Shown: piece after piece, positions 15,909 through 23,046 of the stretch
Numbering within the stretch: the stretch's first letter is position 1
How the letters are laid out: each line of letters begins with the position of its first letter
Notes under the pieces: generated by a model
What the model was told of the DNA's origin: nothing
Seen by the model: only the letters and a program-made list of their open reading frames with translations
Database searches by the model: none
Translations under genes and position numbers: made by a program
Source: a virus
IMG/VR virus record: IMGVR_UViG_3300031753_000297
Location: 1 to 51,268 of that record
Strand: one strand, 5' to 3'
DNA length: 51,268 nucleotides

Positions 15909-16055
15909 ATGAAGCGATCCCTCCTTTTCCTGGGAGTTGCTGCTGCCGGTGTCGGGCTGATCGCCGGCAGCATCTTCTCCTTCTGGCTCGAAGAGCGGCG
16001 TGCTGATCGCGACTGGATCCTGGCGAACCGCCATCCACGGCCGGTGCTCCGATGA
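15909..16055 (+). CDS. 48-residue membrane peptide
   Basis: A short ORF from the ATG at 15909 right after the Cro-like stop, ending in an overlap with the next ATG (ATGA). Residues LFLGVAAAGVGLIAGSIFSF form one transmembrane helix, followed by a charged tail (EERRADRDW). Function unknown. The tight coupling on both sides supports it as real. Confidence 0.55.
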   Translation: MKRSLLFLGVAAAGVGLIAGSIFSFWLEERRADRDWILANRHPRPVLR

Positions 16056-16240
16056 TCTGGCCCAACCCCAGCGCCAAAGAGGACCGCCGGTTGGTTTCGG
16101 CACTGCGATCGGCGGTCCTTCGAGCCACCGGTGCCATCCAACCGTGCCCTGACTGCGAGGGCAGCGGTCATGATCCAAAGGCCTTCGGCTACTGCCTGCG
16201 CTGCGATGGCGCTGGCGAGATCGGCAAGGCGATCGCCTGA
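16052..16240 (+). CDS. zinc-binding microprotein
   Basis: A 62-residue protein. CPDCEGSGHD and CLRCDGAGE carry two C-x2-C knuckles with Gly, like the zinc-binding repeats of DnaJ. It probably binds one zinc ion. It overlaps the membrane peptide by four bases. Role in the phage early programme unknown. Confidence 0.6.
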   Translation: MIWPNPSAKEDRRLVSALRSAVLRATGAIQPCPDCEGSGHDPKAFGYCLRCDGAGEIGKAIA

Positions 16241-16539
16241 TGTTGTCGACGGACGCTACACCGGCTGCTGGCCCCCTTCCCCAGCAGTCGGGTCCCTTCT
16301 CCTTGCGGTCGATGCTCGCGGCGACGGCTCAAGCCCCCCGAGTCGTCGTCGCTCCTACCAATGAAACACGGCCGTGCCGCAACTGCGGCGGCACGATGCA
16401 CCTGGAGCCCCAGAGCGGATGGGTGTGGCAGAACCGTCAACAGCGGTTCTGGAGCGCGCACGCCAGTTGGTGGTTCCATTGCGGCGACTGCGACCTGATT
16501 CTGTCGGCCGCCCTGTTCCGTCCCGGGGCGGTCGCATGA
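16240..16539 (+). CDS. zinc-ribbon small protein
   Basis: A 99-residue protein with CRNCGGTM in the middle and CGDCDLI near the end, giving a zinc ribbon separated by a Trp-rich stretch (WVWQNRQQRFWSAHASWWF). The N-terminal 45 residues are low-complexity. It starts at the last base of the previous stop. Probably a nucleic-acid- or protein-binding phage early protein. Confidence 0.55.
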   Translation: MLSTDATPAAGPLPQQSGPFSLRSMLAATAQAPRVVVAPTNETRPCRNCGGTMHLEPQSGWVWQNRQQRFWSAHASWWFHCGDCDLILSAALFRPGAVA

Positions 16540-16700
16540 AGAGCGATGCCACGCAGCAGCCCAAGGCCGAGATCCTCCAGGGATCGATATGCATCGTGAC
16601 GGTCGACCAGGAGAGCTCGATTGTGACGATGACGCTTCAGCCACTCGGCTCCGCGGAGCGCTTCACGTTTGCCCTCGTCGGAAAGGCGGAGATCCCATGA
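16536..16700 (+). CDS. small hypothetical protein
   Basis: A 54-residue protein starting MKSDATQQPKAEILQ, mostly beta-like, overlapping both neighbours by four bases. No recognised family. Supported by the unbroken ATGA overlap chain in which it sits. Confidence 0.5.
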   Translation: MKSDATQQPKAEILQGSICIVTVDQESSIVTMTLQPLGSAERFTFALVGKAEIP

Positions 16701-18115
16701 GCGCGGCCGTCGCGAACGAGCTCCGGATGATGGCCATCAAGGACATCACGCCGGCGAAGGACAACCCGCGCCGCGACGTCGGCGACGTCACGGAGCTGGC
16801 GGCCTCGATCAAGTCGGCCGGGATCCTCGAGCCATTGATCGTGACCATCGAGCCCAAGGCGACGTTCCAGCCAAGGAATGGCGGCGGCCCCGTCACGATG
16901 CACGAGGCCCGTCACCTGCTGGTCATCGGCCACCGCCGACTCGCGGCGGCGAAGCTCGCCGGCCTGACCGAGGTCCCGGTCGTCGTCCGGACGCTGAGCG
17001 AGAGCGAGCGGATCGAGGCGATGCTCATCGAGAACCTGCAGCGCACCGACCTGGCGCCCCTCGAGGAAGCCCAATCATTCAAGCGCTTGCTCGACATGGG
17101 TTGCAGCCAGCACAAGCTTGCCGAGCGGATCGGCCGGTCCCAGTCCCACATCTCCAAGCGCCTCGCACTGCTGGAGCTGCCCGACGTCGCGAAGAAGGCA
17201 CTCGATTCCGGCGGAATCACGCTGCCCGATGCCTACGAGCTGACCAAGCTCGCCGCGCATCCGGAGCGGGTCAAGAAGGCGATCGCCGAGCGGCATCGGA
17301 ACGGCTACTACCGCGACATGAACCAGGTCGTCGAGCAGGAGCTCCTGCTCCAGCAGCAGGAGGACCGCGGCGCGAAGGTCCGCCGCCAACTCGAGGCCGA
17401 GGGCGTCAAGCTCGTGCCGGCTCCGCGCGACATCTGGAATCCACCGGCCGGCACGCAATTCCTCGGCAGTCCCGGCGAGTACGGGCGCGTGGGCGTCACC
17501 GTCGACGCGCACAAGAAGTTGCCGTGCCATGCCGCCTTTATCGGCTCCGATGGCAAGGCGCGGTGGATCTGTACCGATCCGAAAGTTCACGCCTCTCCCA
17601 AAGAGAAGGCGGCGCTGACCCGCGAGTTGACGGAGCGGCAACGCCAGGTCGCGGACAAGAAGCTCGAGCGCGAGGCGCAGCGTGAGCGCGCCTCGTTTCT
17701 CGAGAAGTTCGCACAGCGCCGTCCGGCCAAGACGCACGTCGCCCATGCCATCCAGGTCCTCATTCAGGCCCAGTCGGCGAACGATGCCTGCCATACGGCC
17801 AAGGTTCTCGGACTCGAGCCGGCGATCGTCAAGACGAAGTACTTCACCGGTCGCGACTATCACAAGCCGCTGCTGAAGCTCGCCACGAAGAAGGGCGGCC
17901 TCGAGAAGGTGCTGGTCGCGATGGCTCTCGCGCGCGGCGAGGAGAGTTGCAGCTACAGCTACATGGCGGGCCAGGTGGGCCTCCTCCACTACGGCTTCAT
18001 CAAGAAGGTCGGCTACGAGCCCAACAGCTGGGAGCGCCGCTCGGCCAAAAAGATCAAGTCCGATGCCGCGGACGAGCGCGAAATGGACCTCGAGGAAATC
18101 GAGGATGCCGGATGA
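16697..18115 (+). CDS. ParB/KorB-like DNA-binding protein
   Basis: A 472-residue protein. The ParB N-terminal domain spans about 11-120, with GHRRLAAAKLAG (78-89) and ENLQRTDLAPLEEA (112-125). A clear helix-turn-helix follows: SQHKLAERIGRSQSHISKRL (137-156), as in ParB and KorB. The segment from about 230 onward, including a charged coiled-coil (330-360) and a C-terminal domain, is not recognised. In phages such proteins partition the prophage plasmid or bind dispersed operators. One copy of the GATTCCG palindrome family lies in its own coding sequence at 17204, so it is the leading candidate to bind that family; this is inference. Confidence 0.8.
   Translation: MSAAVANELRMMAIKDITPAKDNPRRDVGDVTELAASIKSAGILEPLIVTIEPKATFQPRNGGGPVTMHEARHLLVIGHRRLAAAKLAGLTEVPVVVRTLSESERIEAMLIENLQRTDLAPLEEAQSFKRLLDMGCSQHKLAERIGRSQSHISKRLALLELPDVAKKALDSGGITLPDAYELTKLAAHPERVKKAIAERHRNGYYRDMNQVVEQELLLQQQEDRGAKVRRQLEAEGVKLVPAPRDIWNPPAGTQFLGSPGEYGRVGVTVDAHKKLPCHAAFIGSDGKARWICTDPKVHASPKEKAALTRELTERQRQVADKKLEREAQRERASFLEKFAQRRPAKTHVAHAIQVLIQAQSANDACHTAKVLGLEPAIVKTKYFTGRDYHKPLLKLATKKGGLEKVLVAMALARGEESCSYSYMAGQVGLLHYGFIKKVGYEPNSWERRSAKKIKSDAADEREMDLEEIEDAG
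17204..17218. repeat. GATTCCG-N-CGGAATC palindrome, copy 1
   Basis: Exact GATTCCGGCGGAATC with a single central base. It lies within the ParB/KorB-like gene. One of about nine related sites found only in the phage half. Confidence 0.6.
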
Positions 18116-18342
18116 AGAACGCCGACGAACTCCCTTGGCCTGGCAACCAATATGCCGGCGATCGCCGCTGGCGGCCCTGCGACTGGCTGCTCTTCCCTCA
18201 TTACCTCAAAGCTCCCGCCGAGCCGGATCCCAATCCCGACTTCGGTAAAGCGGTCGTCCGCGAATTCGCGTCCGCGTTCATCCTCGTGCTCGGTCTCGTC
18301 GTCGTGGCCCTCTCGACCGTCTTGCACACGTCCACGCCCTAG
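18112..18342 (+). CDS. small membrane protein
   Basis: A 76-residue protein overlapping the ParB-like stop. The N-terminal half is aromatic and soluble (WPGNQYAGDRRWRPCDWLL); the C-terminal half has one membrane helix, EFASAFILVLGLVVVALSTV. It is a tail-anchor-like layout. Function unknown. Confidence 0.5.
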   Translation: MKNADELPWPGNQYAGDRRWRPCDWLLFPHYLKAPAEPDPNPDFGKAVVREFASAFILVLGLVVVALSTVLHTSTP

Positions 18343-18356
18343 TCCTGGAGGTGATC

Positions 18357-18533
18357 ATGCTTCCGACCACGTCGACCTGGGTGATCCTCAAGCACCGCTC
18401 GCCGAACATCCGCCTCTCGATTGAGTGTGATCCGGATCGCGTGCCGCAGGTGGCCGCCGAGGGCAAGAAGATGCTGCCGAAGCTGGCCAAGGTGGCCAAT
18501 GGCAACAACCACGCCAAGGAGAAGGCCTCTTGA
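18357..18533 (+). CDS. small hypothetical protein
   Basis: A 58-residue protein beginning MLPTTSTWVILKHRSPN. The ATG at 18357 is preferred to a GTG at 18351 because a good GGAGGTG site lies at the right distance. No family recognised; basic C-terminus. Its end overlaps the next TTG start. Confidence 0.45.
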   Translation: MLPTTSTWVILKHRSPNIRLSIECDPDRVPQVAAEGKKMLPKLAKVANGNNHAKEKAS

Positions 18534-18787
18534 GCCAGGGGCTCGCGCTGGCGATCGCCGCGTGCTGGGTATGCATCGCGATCGGCATCCTGATCGGCGC
18601 ATGGTGGGCCGGTCCTGAGCGTGCCGTTATCGAGGATCTCTCGACCCTCGATTCGTTGCAAGCCAAGGGCCTCATCGAGATTCGCGGCGGCCGACCGGTC
18701 GTTACGAACGCTGGCCGGCGCGTCCACGCCAGCATGGGGCGCACCGCTCCCGAGCCCGACAGGGAGGACGCAGCCACCACCAGCTAA
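18530..18787 (+). CDS. small membrane-anchored protein
   Basis: An 85-residue protein with TTG start. Residues 5-27 (LALAIAACWVCIAIGILIGA) form an N-terminal membrane helix. The rest contains LQAKGLIEIRGGRPVVTNAG, which looks like the wing of a winged-helix domain. Function unknown. Confidence 0.45.
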   Translation: MSQGLALAIAACWVCIAIGILIGAWWAGPERAVIEDLSTLDSLQAKGLIEIRGGRPVVTNAGRRVHASMGRTAPEPDREDAATTS

Positions 18788-18831
18788 CCCGTCTCAGCAA
18801 CAGTCCCACCCGGCGAACCACAAGAAAGGGG

Positions 18832-19356
18832 TTGCCAGTCTTGCCAAACGTCTCAGAAGAATCGCGAGCACGCCGACAGGCCACGCTGGCCGATGGTCGG
18901 CGCAGCCGCGGCTATGTGCCGGTCGAGGAGGAGCTCCTCGAGATGCCTATCAGCGACGCGGCCTTCCGTCTGCTACTCAACCTGCGTCAGCACTCAAGCG
19001 AGCGCGAGACGGACGGCTTCATCGAGGAGCGGGCCCTCGGGACCGCGAGCGGTTTTATGAACCTCAAGCCGGCGCGGCTCCGGACACTGATCCAGGAGCT
19101 GCAGACGGCGGGCCTGGTCTTTACCAGCGCACGAGGGATCCGGGACGTCAATCACCTCTGCTGGTGCCGCTCCAGGGCCGAGCGCGACCGGCTGCGGTTG
19201 CAGTGGGCGCAGCAGCAGCGGCGTTCGCGTGGGACTGGCGACGGGATCGTGCCGCTCATGTCAGGCACTGGGTCAGGCAGTGTGTCAGGCCCTGACACAG
19301 ATACCAGGTCAGGCAGTGTGTCAGGCCACTCAAGGTCAAGGTCAAGAGCAACGTGA
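18832..19356 (+). CDS. replication initiator-like winged-helix protein
   Basis: A 174-residue protein from a TTG start with GAAAGGGG just upstream (TTG at 18841 is an alternative). Residues about 36-110 look like a winged-helix domain (ISDAAFRLLLNL, ELQTAGLVFTSARGIRDV), as in phage replisome organisers. Residues 140-174 are low-complexity Ser/Gly/Asp (SGTGSGSVSGPDTDTRSGSV), because the DNA there is an array of repeats. As in lambda O, an origin within the initiator gene is plausible. The next gene overlaps by four bases and may be the helicase-loader counterpart. Confidence 0.55.
   Translation: MPVLPNVSEESRARRQATLADGRRSRGYVPVEEELLEMPISDAAFRLLLNLRQHSSERETDGFIEERALGTASGFMNLKPARLRTLIQELQTAGLVFTSARGIRDVNHLCWCRSRAERDRLRLQWAQQQRRSRGTGDGIVPLMSGTGSGSVSGPDTDTRSGSVSGHSRSRSRAT
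19261..19345. repeat. iteron-like repeats, candidate replication origin
   Basis: TCAGGC occurs repeatedly. A 21-base unit containing GTCAGGCAGTGTGTCAGG is present exactly twice, at 19271-19291 and 19307-19327, and the first copy runs into TGTGTCAGG-C-CCTGACACA, a perfect palindrome at 19281-19299. GGTCAAGGTCAAG follows. The array lies inside the 3' end of the initiator-like gene, the lambda-O type location for a phage origin. Confidence 0.55.
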
Positions 19357-19811
19357 CGAACGACGAAAGGCCGTCTCACCAGACGACTCGTTCCTCGTCG
19401 TCTGTTTCGACGTCGCTGCGCGCCGAAGAGAAAAAGCGGGGGCTTACGCCGGCCGAGAAGGCGCTGATCGAGCAAGTCTGCTTCGCCTGGGCCGAGCATC
19501 AGGGCTGGCCGAAGGGTCGCTGGCCGCGCAGCCGGCGCTACGACGCGGTGCTGATCACGCTCTGGGTGCGCAAGCTGGGTGGATCGATCGACCGCTGGAA
19601 GCTCGCCATCACCCGGGTGCCCCGCGACGCTGCCTTCACCGCGCTGACGACGCCGCCTGCGCCGGGTCGGATCCCGCTGCTCGAGGAGATCCTCGTCGAC
19701 ACTGCGGGCCGTGAGGCAGCCTGGGCCAGCGAGAAGAAGCAGCACGCCGAGGACTCGAAGACGATCGGCGACGTGCTGCGCCGGATGGTCGGAGCGCCAC
19801 CCAATGCCTGA
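19353..19811 (+). CDS. hypothetical protein downstream of the initiator-like gene
   Basis: A 152-residue protein with GTG start overlapping the previous gene (GTGA). The first 25 residues are Ser-rich; the rest is helical and positively charged (RGLTPAEKALIEQVCFAW). No Walker motif, so it is not a full helicase loader. Position suggests a replication role. Confidence 0.45.
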   Translation: MTNDERPSHQTTRSSSSVSTSLRAEEKKRGLTPAEKALIEQVCFAWAEHQGWPKGRWPRSRRYDAVLITLWVRKLGGSIDRWKLAITRVPRDAAFTALTTPPAPGRIPLLEEILVDTAGREAAWASEKKQHAEDSKTIGDVLRRMVGAPPNA

Positions 19812-20094
19812 CGAGCAGCAATATGCGGCGGGCAAATTCGCGCAGGGATTCGGCCGGCGTGCAGCCTTCGGATGCTGCGCTGATTGCGGAGAGGCGCTGC
19901 TAGAGATCACTGCGCTGATATGCGATCCCTGCCGGTACAAGCCGGAAAACCGGACGCCCGAGTTTGCCGAACGTGAGGCCGGTCATCGCGAGCGGATCGC
20001 GGACCTCTCCCGGGGCGTCAGAGACAGCTCGCTGACGTGCGCAAAAGTCGACGCGATCTACCGGAAAAAGTGCAAGGAGGCCGCGGCCGCGTGA
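19804..20094 (+). CDS. zinc-ribbon small protein
   Basis: A 96-residue protein from the ATG at 19804. CCADCGEALLEITALICDPC has two C-x2-C pairs, a treble-clef or ribbon-like zinc site at about 24-43. The C-terminal part is charged and helical. It overlaps both neighbours by a few bases. Confidence 0.55.
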   Translation: MPDEQQYAAGKFAQGFGRRAAFGCCADCGEALLEITALICDPCRYKPENRTPEFAEREAGHRERIADLSRGVRDSSLTCAKVDAIYRKKCKEAAAA

Positions 20095-20318
20095 AAGAAA
20101 CCGTGCGCGTCAAGCAACCGGATCCGCCCGTTTCCAAAGAGATTTTGGCCGAGGCGATCGTCCGGATCGGGGAGGCCGCGGAGCGTCTCCAGCAGGATGG
20201 CGGTCTTAATAAGCGCGCGGTCGTCACGCTGCTGGCCGACTACACCCGGATGGGCAAGCGAGAGATCGAGACTGTCCTCGACGCCCTGCCCCGCCTGCGT
20301 AGTTGGTACTGCCGATGA
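20091..20318 (+). CDS. small helical protein
   Basis: A 75-residue protein from the GTG at 20091, which overlaps the preceding stop (GTGA). KRAVVTLLADYTRMGKREIE looks like a small helix-turn-helix, but no family is recognised. Part of the unbroken early-gene chain. Confidence 0.5.
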   Translation: MKETVRVKQPDPPVSKEILAEAIVRIGEAAERLQQDGGLNKRAVVTLLADYTRMGKREIETVLDALPRLRSWYCR

Positions 20319-20446
20319 GCGCGCACTTCATGGCCGACATGGAGGCGATCCAGCGTTGCCGGACCTGCGGGAAGGGCGTGCCGGCGAACGCCGAGGCCTG
20401 TGCCTGGTGCCAGCAGCTGGTCGACAGTAAGGACCGGTCGGCATGA
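20315..20446 (+). CDS. 43-residue zinc-knuckle protein
   Basis: CRTCGKGVPANAEACAWC has two C-x2-C pairs, a compact zinc ribbon. Start and stop both overlap the neighbours (ATGA). Function unknown. Confidence 0.5.
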   Translation: MSAHFMADMEAIQRCRTCGKGVPANAEACAWCQQLVDSKDRSA

Positions 20447-20688
20447 GCTCGCTGGCCGTCAAACCCTGTAAGGCGTGCGGAACCGAGATCTTCTGGCTGC
20501 GCCACGCGATCAGCGGCGTGCCGTTGCCGGTCGAAGTCCATCCCGATCGGACCGGGCGGGGCAACCTCGTCATCGACATTGACCGCGAGGTCTATTTCAC
20601 GGTTCCTCCCGGCGCGAAGACGTACGACAAGCCGATCCATGCGAACCATCGCAAGACCTGTCTCAACCCGTCGGTGTCGCCGGGGTGA
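20443..20688 (+). CDS. small zinc-binding protein
   Basis: An 81-residue protein. CKACGTEIFW at 9-18 and a late HANHRKTC provide a C-x2-C plus His/Cys site. This form (Cys pair, then a 'PVxVHPD' beta stretch, then H-x6-C) recurs in small phage proteins of GC-rich hosts. Role unknown. Confidence 0.55.
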   Translation: MSSLAVKPCKACGTEIFWLRHAISGVPLPVEVHPDRTGRGNLVIDIDREVYFTVPPGAKTYDKPIHANHRKTCLNPSVSPG

Positions 20689-20927
20689 CGACCGCGCTGA
20701 CGGTCGGCAATTCCGACGGAATCGTCGGGCGCTGCGATGCGAAGTGTCACACCGCCCAGGAGGTCGACTGCGACTGCGTATGCGGCGGCCGGCTGCACGG
20801 CTGCGGATCCTCCCAGCTGGCCATCGAGCGAAACACGGTTGACTGGTTCGGCTCGCTTGAGGCAGCGCAGGCCTGGGCCCAGGCGCATGGCGTTGAGAAC
20901 CCCATCATCGAGCGGCCGCTCCTGTGA
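20685..20927 (+). CDS. Cys-rich small protein (CDCVCGG type)
   Basis: An 80-residue protein with GTG start. The segment CDAKCHTAQEVDCDCVCGG followed by LHGCG has six cysteines within about 30 residues, a layout I recognise from small proteins of actinobacterial phages and plasmids. Likely zinc-binding. A copy of the dispersed palindrome lies in its 5' end (20709). Confidence 0.55.
   Translation: MTTALTVGNSDGIVGRCDAKCHTAQEVDCDCVCGGRLHGCGSSQLAIERNTVDWFGSLEAAQAWAQAHGVENPIIERPLL
20709..20723. repeat. GATTCCG-N-CGGAATC palindrome family, copy 2 (variant)
   Basis: AATTCCGACGGAATC, one mismatch in the outermost pair. It lies 24 bases into the gene at 20685. Confidence 0.5.
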
Positions 20928-21118
20928 TGCCGAAGACGCTGCTCGAGCAGGCCGACTGGCTCCTGAAAAAGCCGGTGCCCGTGGAGCTCGAGGAGATGGC
21001 TGGCCAGCTAATGGTGGCCCGCGGCATCCTCGATCGCCTCGCCGCTGAAGTTCGCCAGCATCCAGCCTCCGAGCAGTTGCCCGCCTTCGGCGGAACCGAG
21101 CCGCGGTGCGTCGCATGA
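20927..21118 (+). CDS. small helical protein
   Basis: A 63-residue helical protein (MPKTLLEQADWLLKKPVP), sharing one base with the previous stop; a GTG at 20924 would add one residue. No family recognised. Confidence 0.45.
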   Translation: MPKTLLEQADWLLKKPVPVELEEMAGQLMVARGILDRLAAEVRQHPASEQLPAFGGTEPRCVA

Positions 21119-21390
21119 ACTGCCCGACCTGTCAGCACCCGCTCGACAGCCATGGATCCCACGGGAACTGTCTATTCCCTAACTGCGAGTGCGGTCGCGG
21201 TCAGAAGCTCGAGCTGAACTTCCACGTTCATATGGCGCCGGATGGTGTGTCCACCTGGTGGGTCCAGGCGCATTGCATCGAGCTCAACGTCAACTTCGAG
21301 TTCGCCGTCAAGGCTGAGACCGAGAACGAGGCCCTGTGGAATGCGACCAAGACGCTGCGCACCCTGCGCATCAAGAGGCTCGATGGCTGA
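21115..21390 (+). CDS. small protein with N-terminal zinc site
   Basis: A 91-residue protein from the ATG at 21115. CPTCQHPLDSHGSHGNC and CECG near the N-terminus suggest a zinc site. The second half is a beta-rich domain with VHMAPDGVSTWWVQAHCIEL. It overlaps the RusA gene by eight bases. Confidence 0.5.
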   Translation: MNCPTCQHPLDSHGSHGNCLFPNCECGRGQKLELNFHVHMAPDGVSTWWVQAHCIELNVNFEFAVKAETENEALWNATKTLRTLRIKRLDG

Positions 21391-21889
21391 GGCGGCGACG
21401 TTCACCATGACGCGGGTACCGCCCAGCTGGCCGAACCGTCGGTTTCATTGGGCAAGGCTTGCCAGCCAGAAGAAGGCCTGGCGCGGAAGTGCCCAGATCC
21501 TCGCCCAGTCGGCGCGGAATGAGGCTCGCTGGCCGCTGCCCGTCGTGTGGCATCTCTTCGCCACGCCTCGGGTCACCATCCTGCTCCGCCGCGTGCGCCT
21601 CCTCGACCACGACAACGCCTACGCCTCCGTCAAGCCGATCGTCGACGGGCTCCAGGGCGCACTGATCCACAGCGACGCGCCAGACCAATGCGAGCTGCTG
21701 GTCACCCAGGAGCGCGTCAAGCATTACGAGGAGGAGGCGACGGTCGTCACCGTCACGAGGATTGCCAAGACGAACCCCGACCCGGTCGTCAAGGTCACAC
21801 GTCGGCGCCGGCGGACGTCGCAGGAGGCGGCCACGCTTGCCGAGATCCAAGCCCGTCAAGCCGAGGAGCTCGAGGAATCCGGGCGATGA
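21383..21889 (+). CDS. RusA-like Holliday junction resolvase
   Basis: A 168-residue protein from the ATG at 21383. RRVRLLDHDNAYASVKPIVD followed by GLQG matches the RusA core, in which the Asp residues of D-x-DN-x-K-x2-x-D bind metal at the junction. RusA resolves Holliday junctions in phage replication and recombination. The C-terminal tail is charged and helical. Placement among replication genes fits. Confidence 0.75.
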   Translation: MAEAATFTMTRVPPSWPNRRFHWARLASQKKAWRGSAQILAQSARNEARWPLPVVWHLFATPRVTILLRRVRLLDHDNAYASVKPIVDGLQGALIHSDAPDQCELLVTQERVKHYEEEATVVTVTRIAKTNPDPVVKVTRRRRRTSQEAATLAEIQARQAEELEESGR

Positions 21890-22146
21890 ACGACGGCATG
21901 CATTACTGCCAGGCGAAGAGCTGCACGCTCGAGATCCCGCGCGTCGTGCTGATGTGCCGACCGCACTGGGCGATGGTGCCCAACCCGTTGAAGAACGCCG
22001 TCAATCGGACCTGGCGCGCGCTCAACGTCGCGCTCCGATCGACCGTCCTCACGGCGCACGACAAGGCGCAGGCACTTCGCGACTATGAGGCAGCGCGAGC
22101 GGAAGCGATCAGCGCAATCGCGGTCCTCGAGGAGCCCGAGCACTGA
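21886..22146 (+). CDS. small hypothetical protein with Cys motif
   Basis: An 86-residue protein. CQAKSCTLEIPRVVLMCRPH gives C-x4-C then C-x2-H, a likely zinc site, followed by a helical tail. It overlaps both neighbours. Similar short proteins are common in phage early operons. Confidence 0.5.
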   Translation: MNDGMHYCQAKSCTLEIPRVVLMCRPHWAMVPNPLKNAVNRTWRALNVALRSTVLTAHDKAQALRDYEAARAEAISAIAVLEEPEH

Positions 22147-22478
22147 TGGGCGAACCGGTCTTGCAGGCAAGCATTCCCATCGAGATGACCCAGGACTCGT
22201 TCATCGCTGCCGAGATCGTCGAGGCCTTGGCGGCTCGTGAGTCTGCCGGTTGGGATTCGCCAGACCGGTCAGCACTGGCCTTCCACTTCGGTTACAACGT
22301 CGACTACTTCTCGGACCGGGCTTCCCCTAATCAGCCGAAAACCTTTCGAGCCTTCATGGTCCATCTGCGTCGATTGCAAGCCGAAGGCCTGATCGCTTAC
22401 TCGCCCGGCTCACCCGCCAGGAGCGTCGTCTTTCTAACGGACAAGGGTCGCGCTCACGCTGCGGAGCCGCTTTCCTGA
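22146..22478 (+). CDS. winged-helix-like small protein
   Basis: A 110-residue protein. FMVHLRRLQAEGLIAYSPG followed by SVVFLTDKGRAHA reads as the recognition helix and wing of a winged-helix domain. No family name can be given. Probably DNA-binding. Confidence 0.5.
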   Translation: MGEPVLQASIPIEMTQDSFIAAEIVEALAARESAGWDSPDRSALAFHFGYNVDYFSDRASPNQPKTFRAFMVHLRRLQAEGLIAYSPGSPARSVVFLTDKGRAHAAEPLS

Positions 22479-22693
22479 TGGGCGACCTGGTCTTCCTCTG
22501 CCGGCGTGGTCAGAATTTTCAGCACGTCCGCGGCCTGGTCCAGTGCCCTAACTGCAGCTGGTCGTCCGGATGGTTCGGGCCCGGGAACACGCCTGACGGA
22601 GATCCCTTTGTCTACGAGGGTTCCCGCGTGCTCTGCCCGCGCGGTTGCAACGTGCAGCTGCTCGTTCATCCCGCGAAGGCTGCAACGCCGTGA
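22478..22693 (+). CDS. zinc-ribbon small protein
   Basis: A 71-residue protein with CPNCSWSSGWF and CPRGC separated by about 30 residues, a zinc ribbon. It shares one base with the previous stop. Function unknown. Confidence 0.5.
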   Translation: MGDLVFLCRRGQNFQHVRGLVQCPNCSWSSGWFGPGNTPDGDPFVYEGSRVLCPRGCNVQLLVHPAKAATP

Positions 22694-23046
22694 CGATGCT
22701 CGCGCCGGCGCGCCGAGGCATCACACCCAAACAACGCGCCGCGAACGGGCGGCTCTGGAATCACTGCGGCCGGCTGGTGGCCACGCTCTATGCAATGGCG
22801 CAGAGCGGCCAGGTCGGGATCACGCAGAAAGACCTCGCACTCCGCTTCGGCGTCAGCACGCGAACAATCTACCGAGACCTGGCCACGCTCTTCGAGGCCG
22901 GCCTGCCGATCGACGCCATCATCGTCGACGTCCTCGCGCCCGCGCGCTCGATCAGGCGGTATCGCCTCCGGACCCCGACTGAAAACTCGGCCGCGCGGAA
23001 GCTGGCGTCCATCGTCAGCGGCTCATCGCTTGATCGCGAGGCATGA
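22690..23046 (+). CDS. HTH_11-type helix-turn-helix protein
   Basis: A 118-residue protein from the GTG at 22690 (ATG at 22696 possible). ITQKDLALRFGVSTRTIYRD is a clear DeoR/HTH_11-type helix-turn-helix, followed by LATLFEAGLPI. It may regulate early-to-late switching. The tail is basic. Confidence 0.6.
   Translation: MTMLAPARRGITPKQRAANGRLWNHCGRLVATLYAMAQSGQVGITQKDLALRFGVSTRTIYRDLATLFEAGLPIDAIIVDVLAPARSIRRYRLRTPTENSAARKLASIVSGSSLDREA

Noticed and set aside
16669-17685. 338-codon plus-strand Arg/Pro-rich frame
   Set aside because: Out-of-frame reading of the ParB-like gene; composition (Arg, Pro, Ala repeats) is typical of GC-rich shadow frames.
17075-17989. Long open frame on the minus strand, about 304 codons, Leu/Arg-rich
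   Set aside because: It is the antisense shadow of the ParB/KorB-like gene at 16697, which has clear motifs; GC-rich coding DNA commonly opens the opposite frame.
18259-18270. CGCGAATTCGCG palindrome
   Set aside because: Isolated, inside a coding sequence, and it does not match the GATTCCG family.
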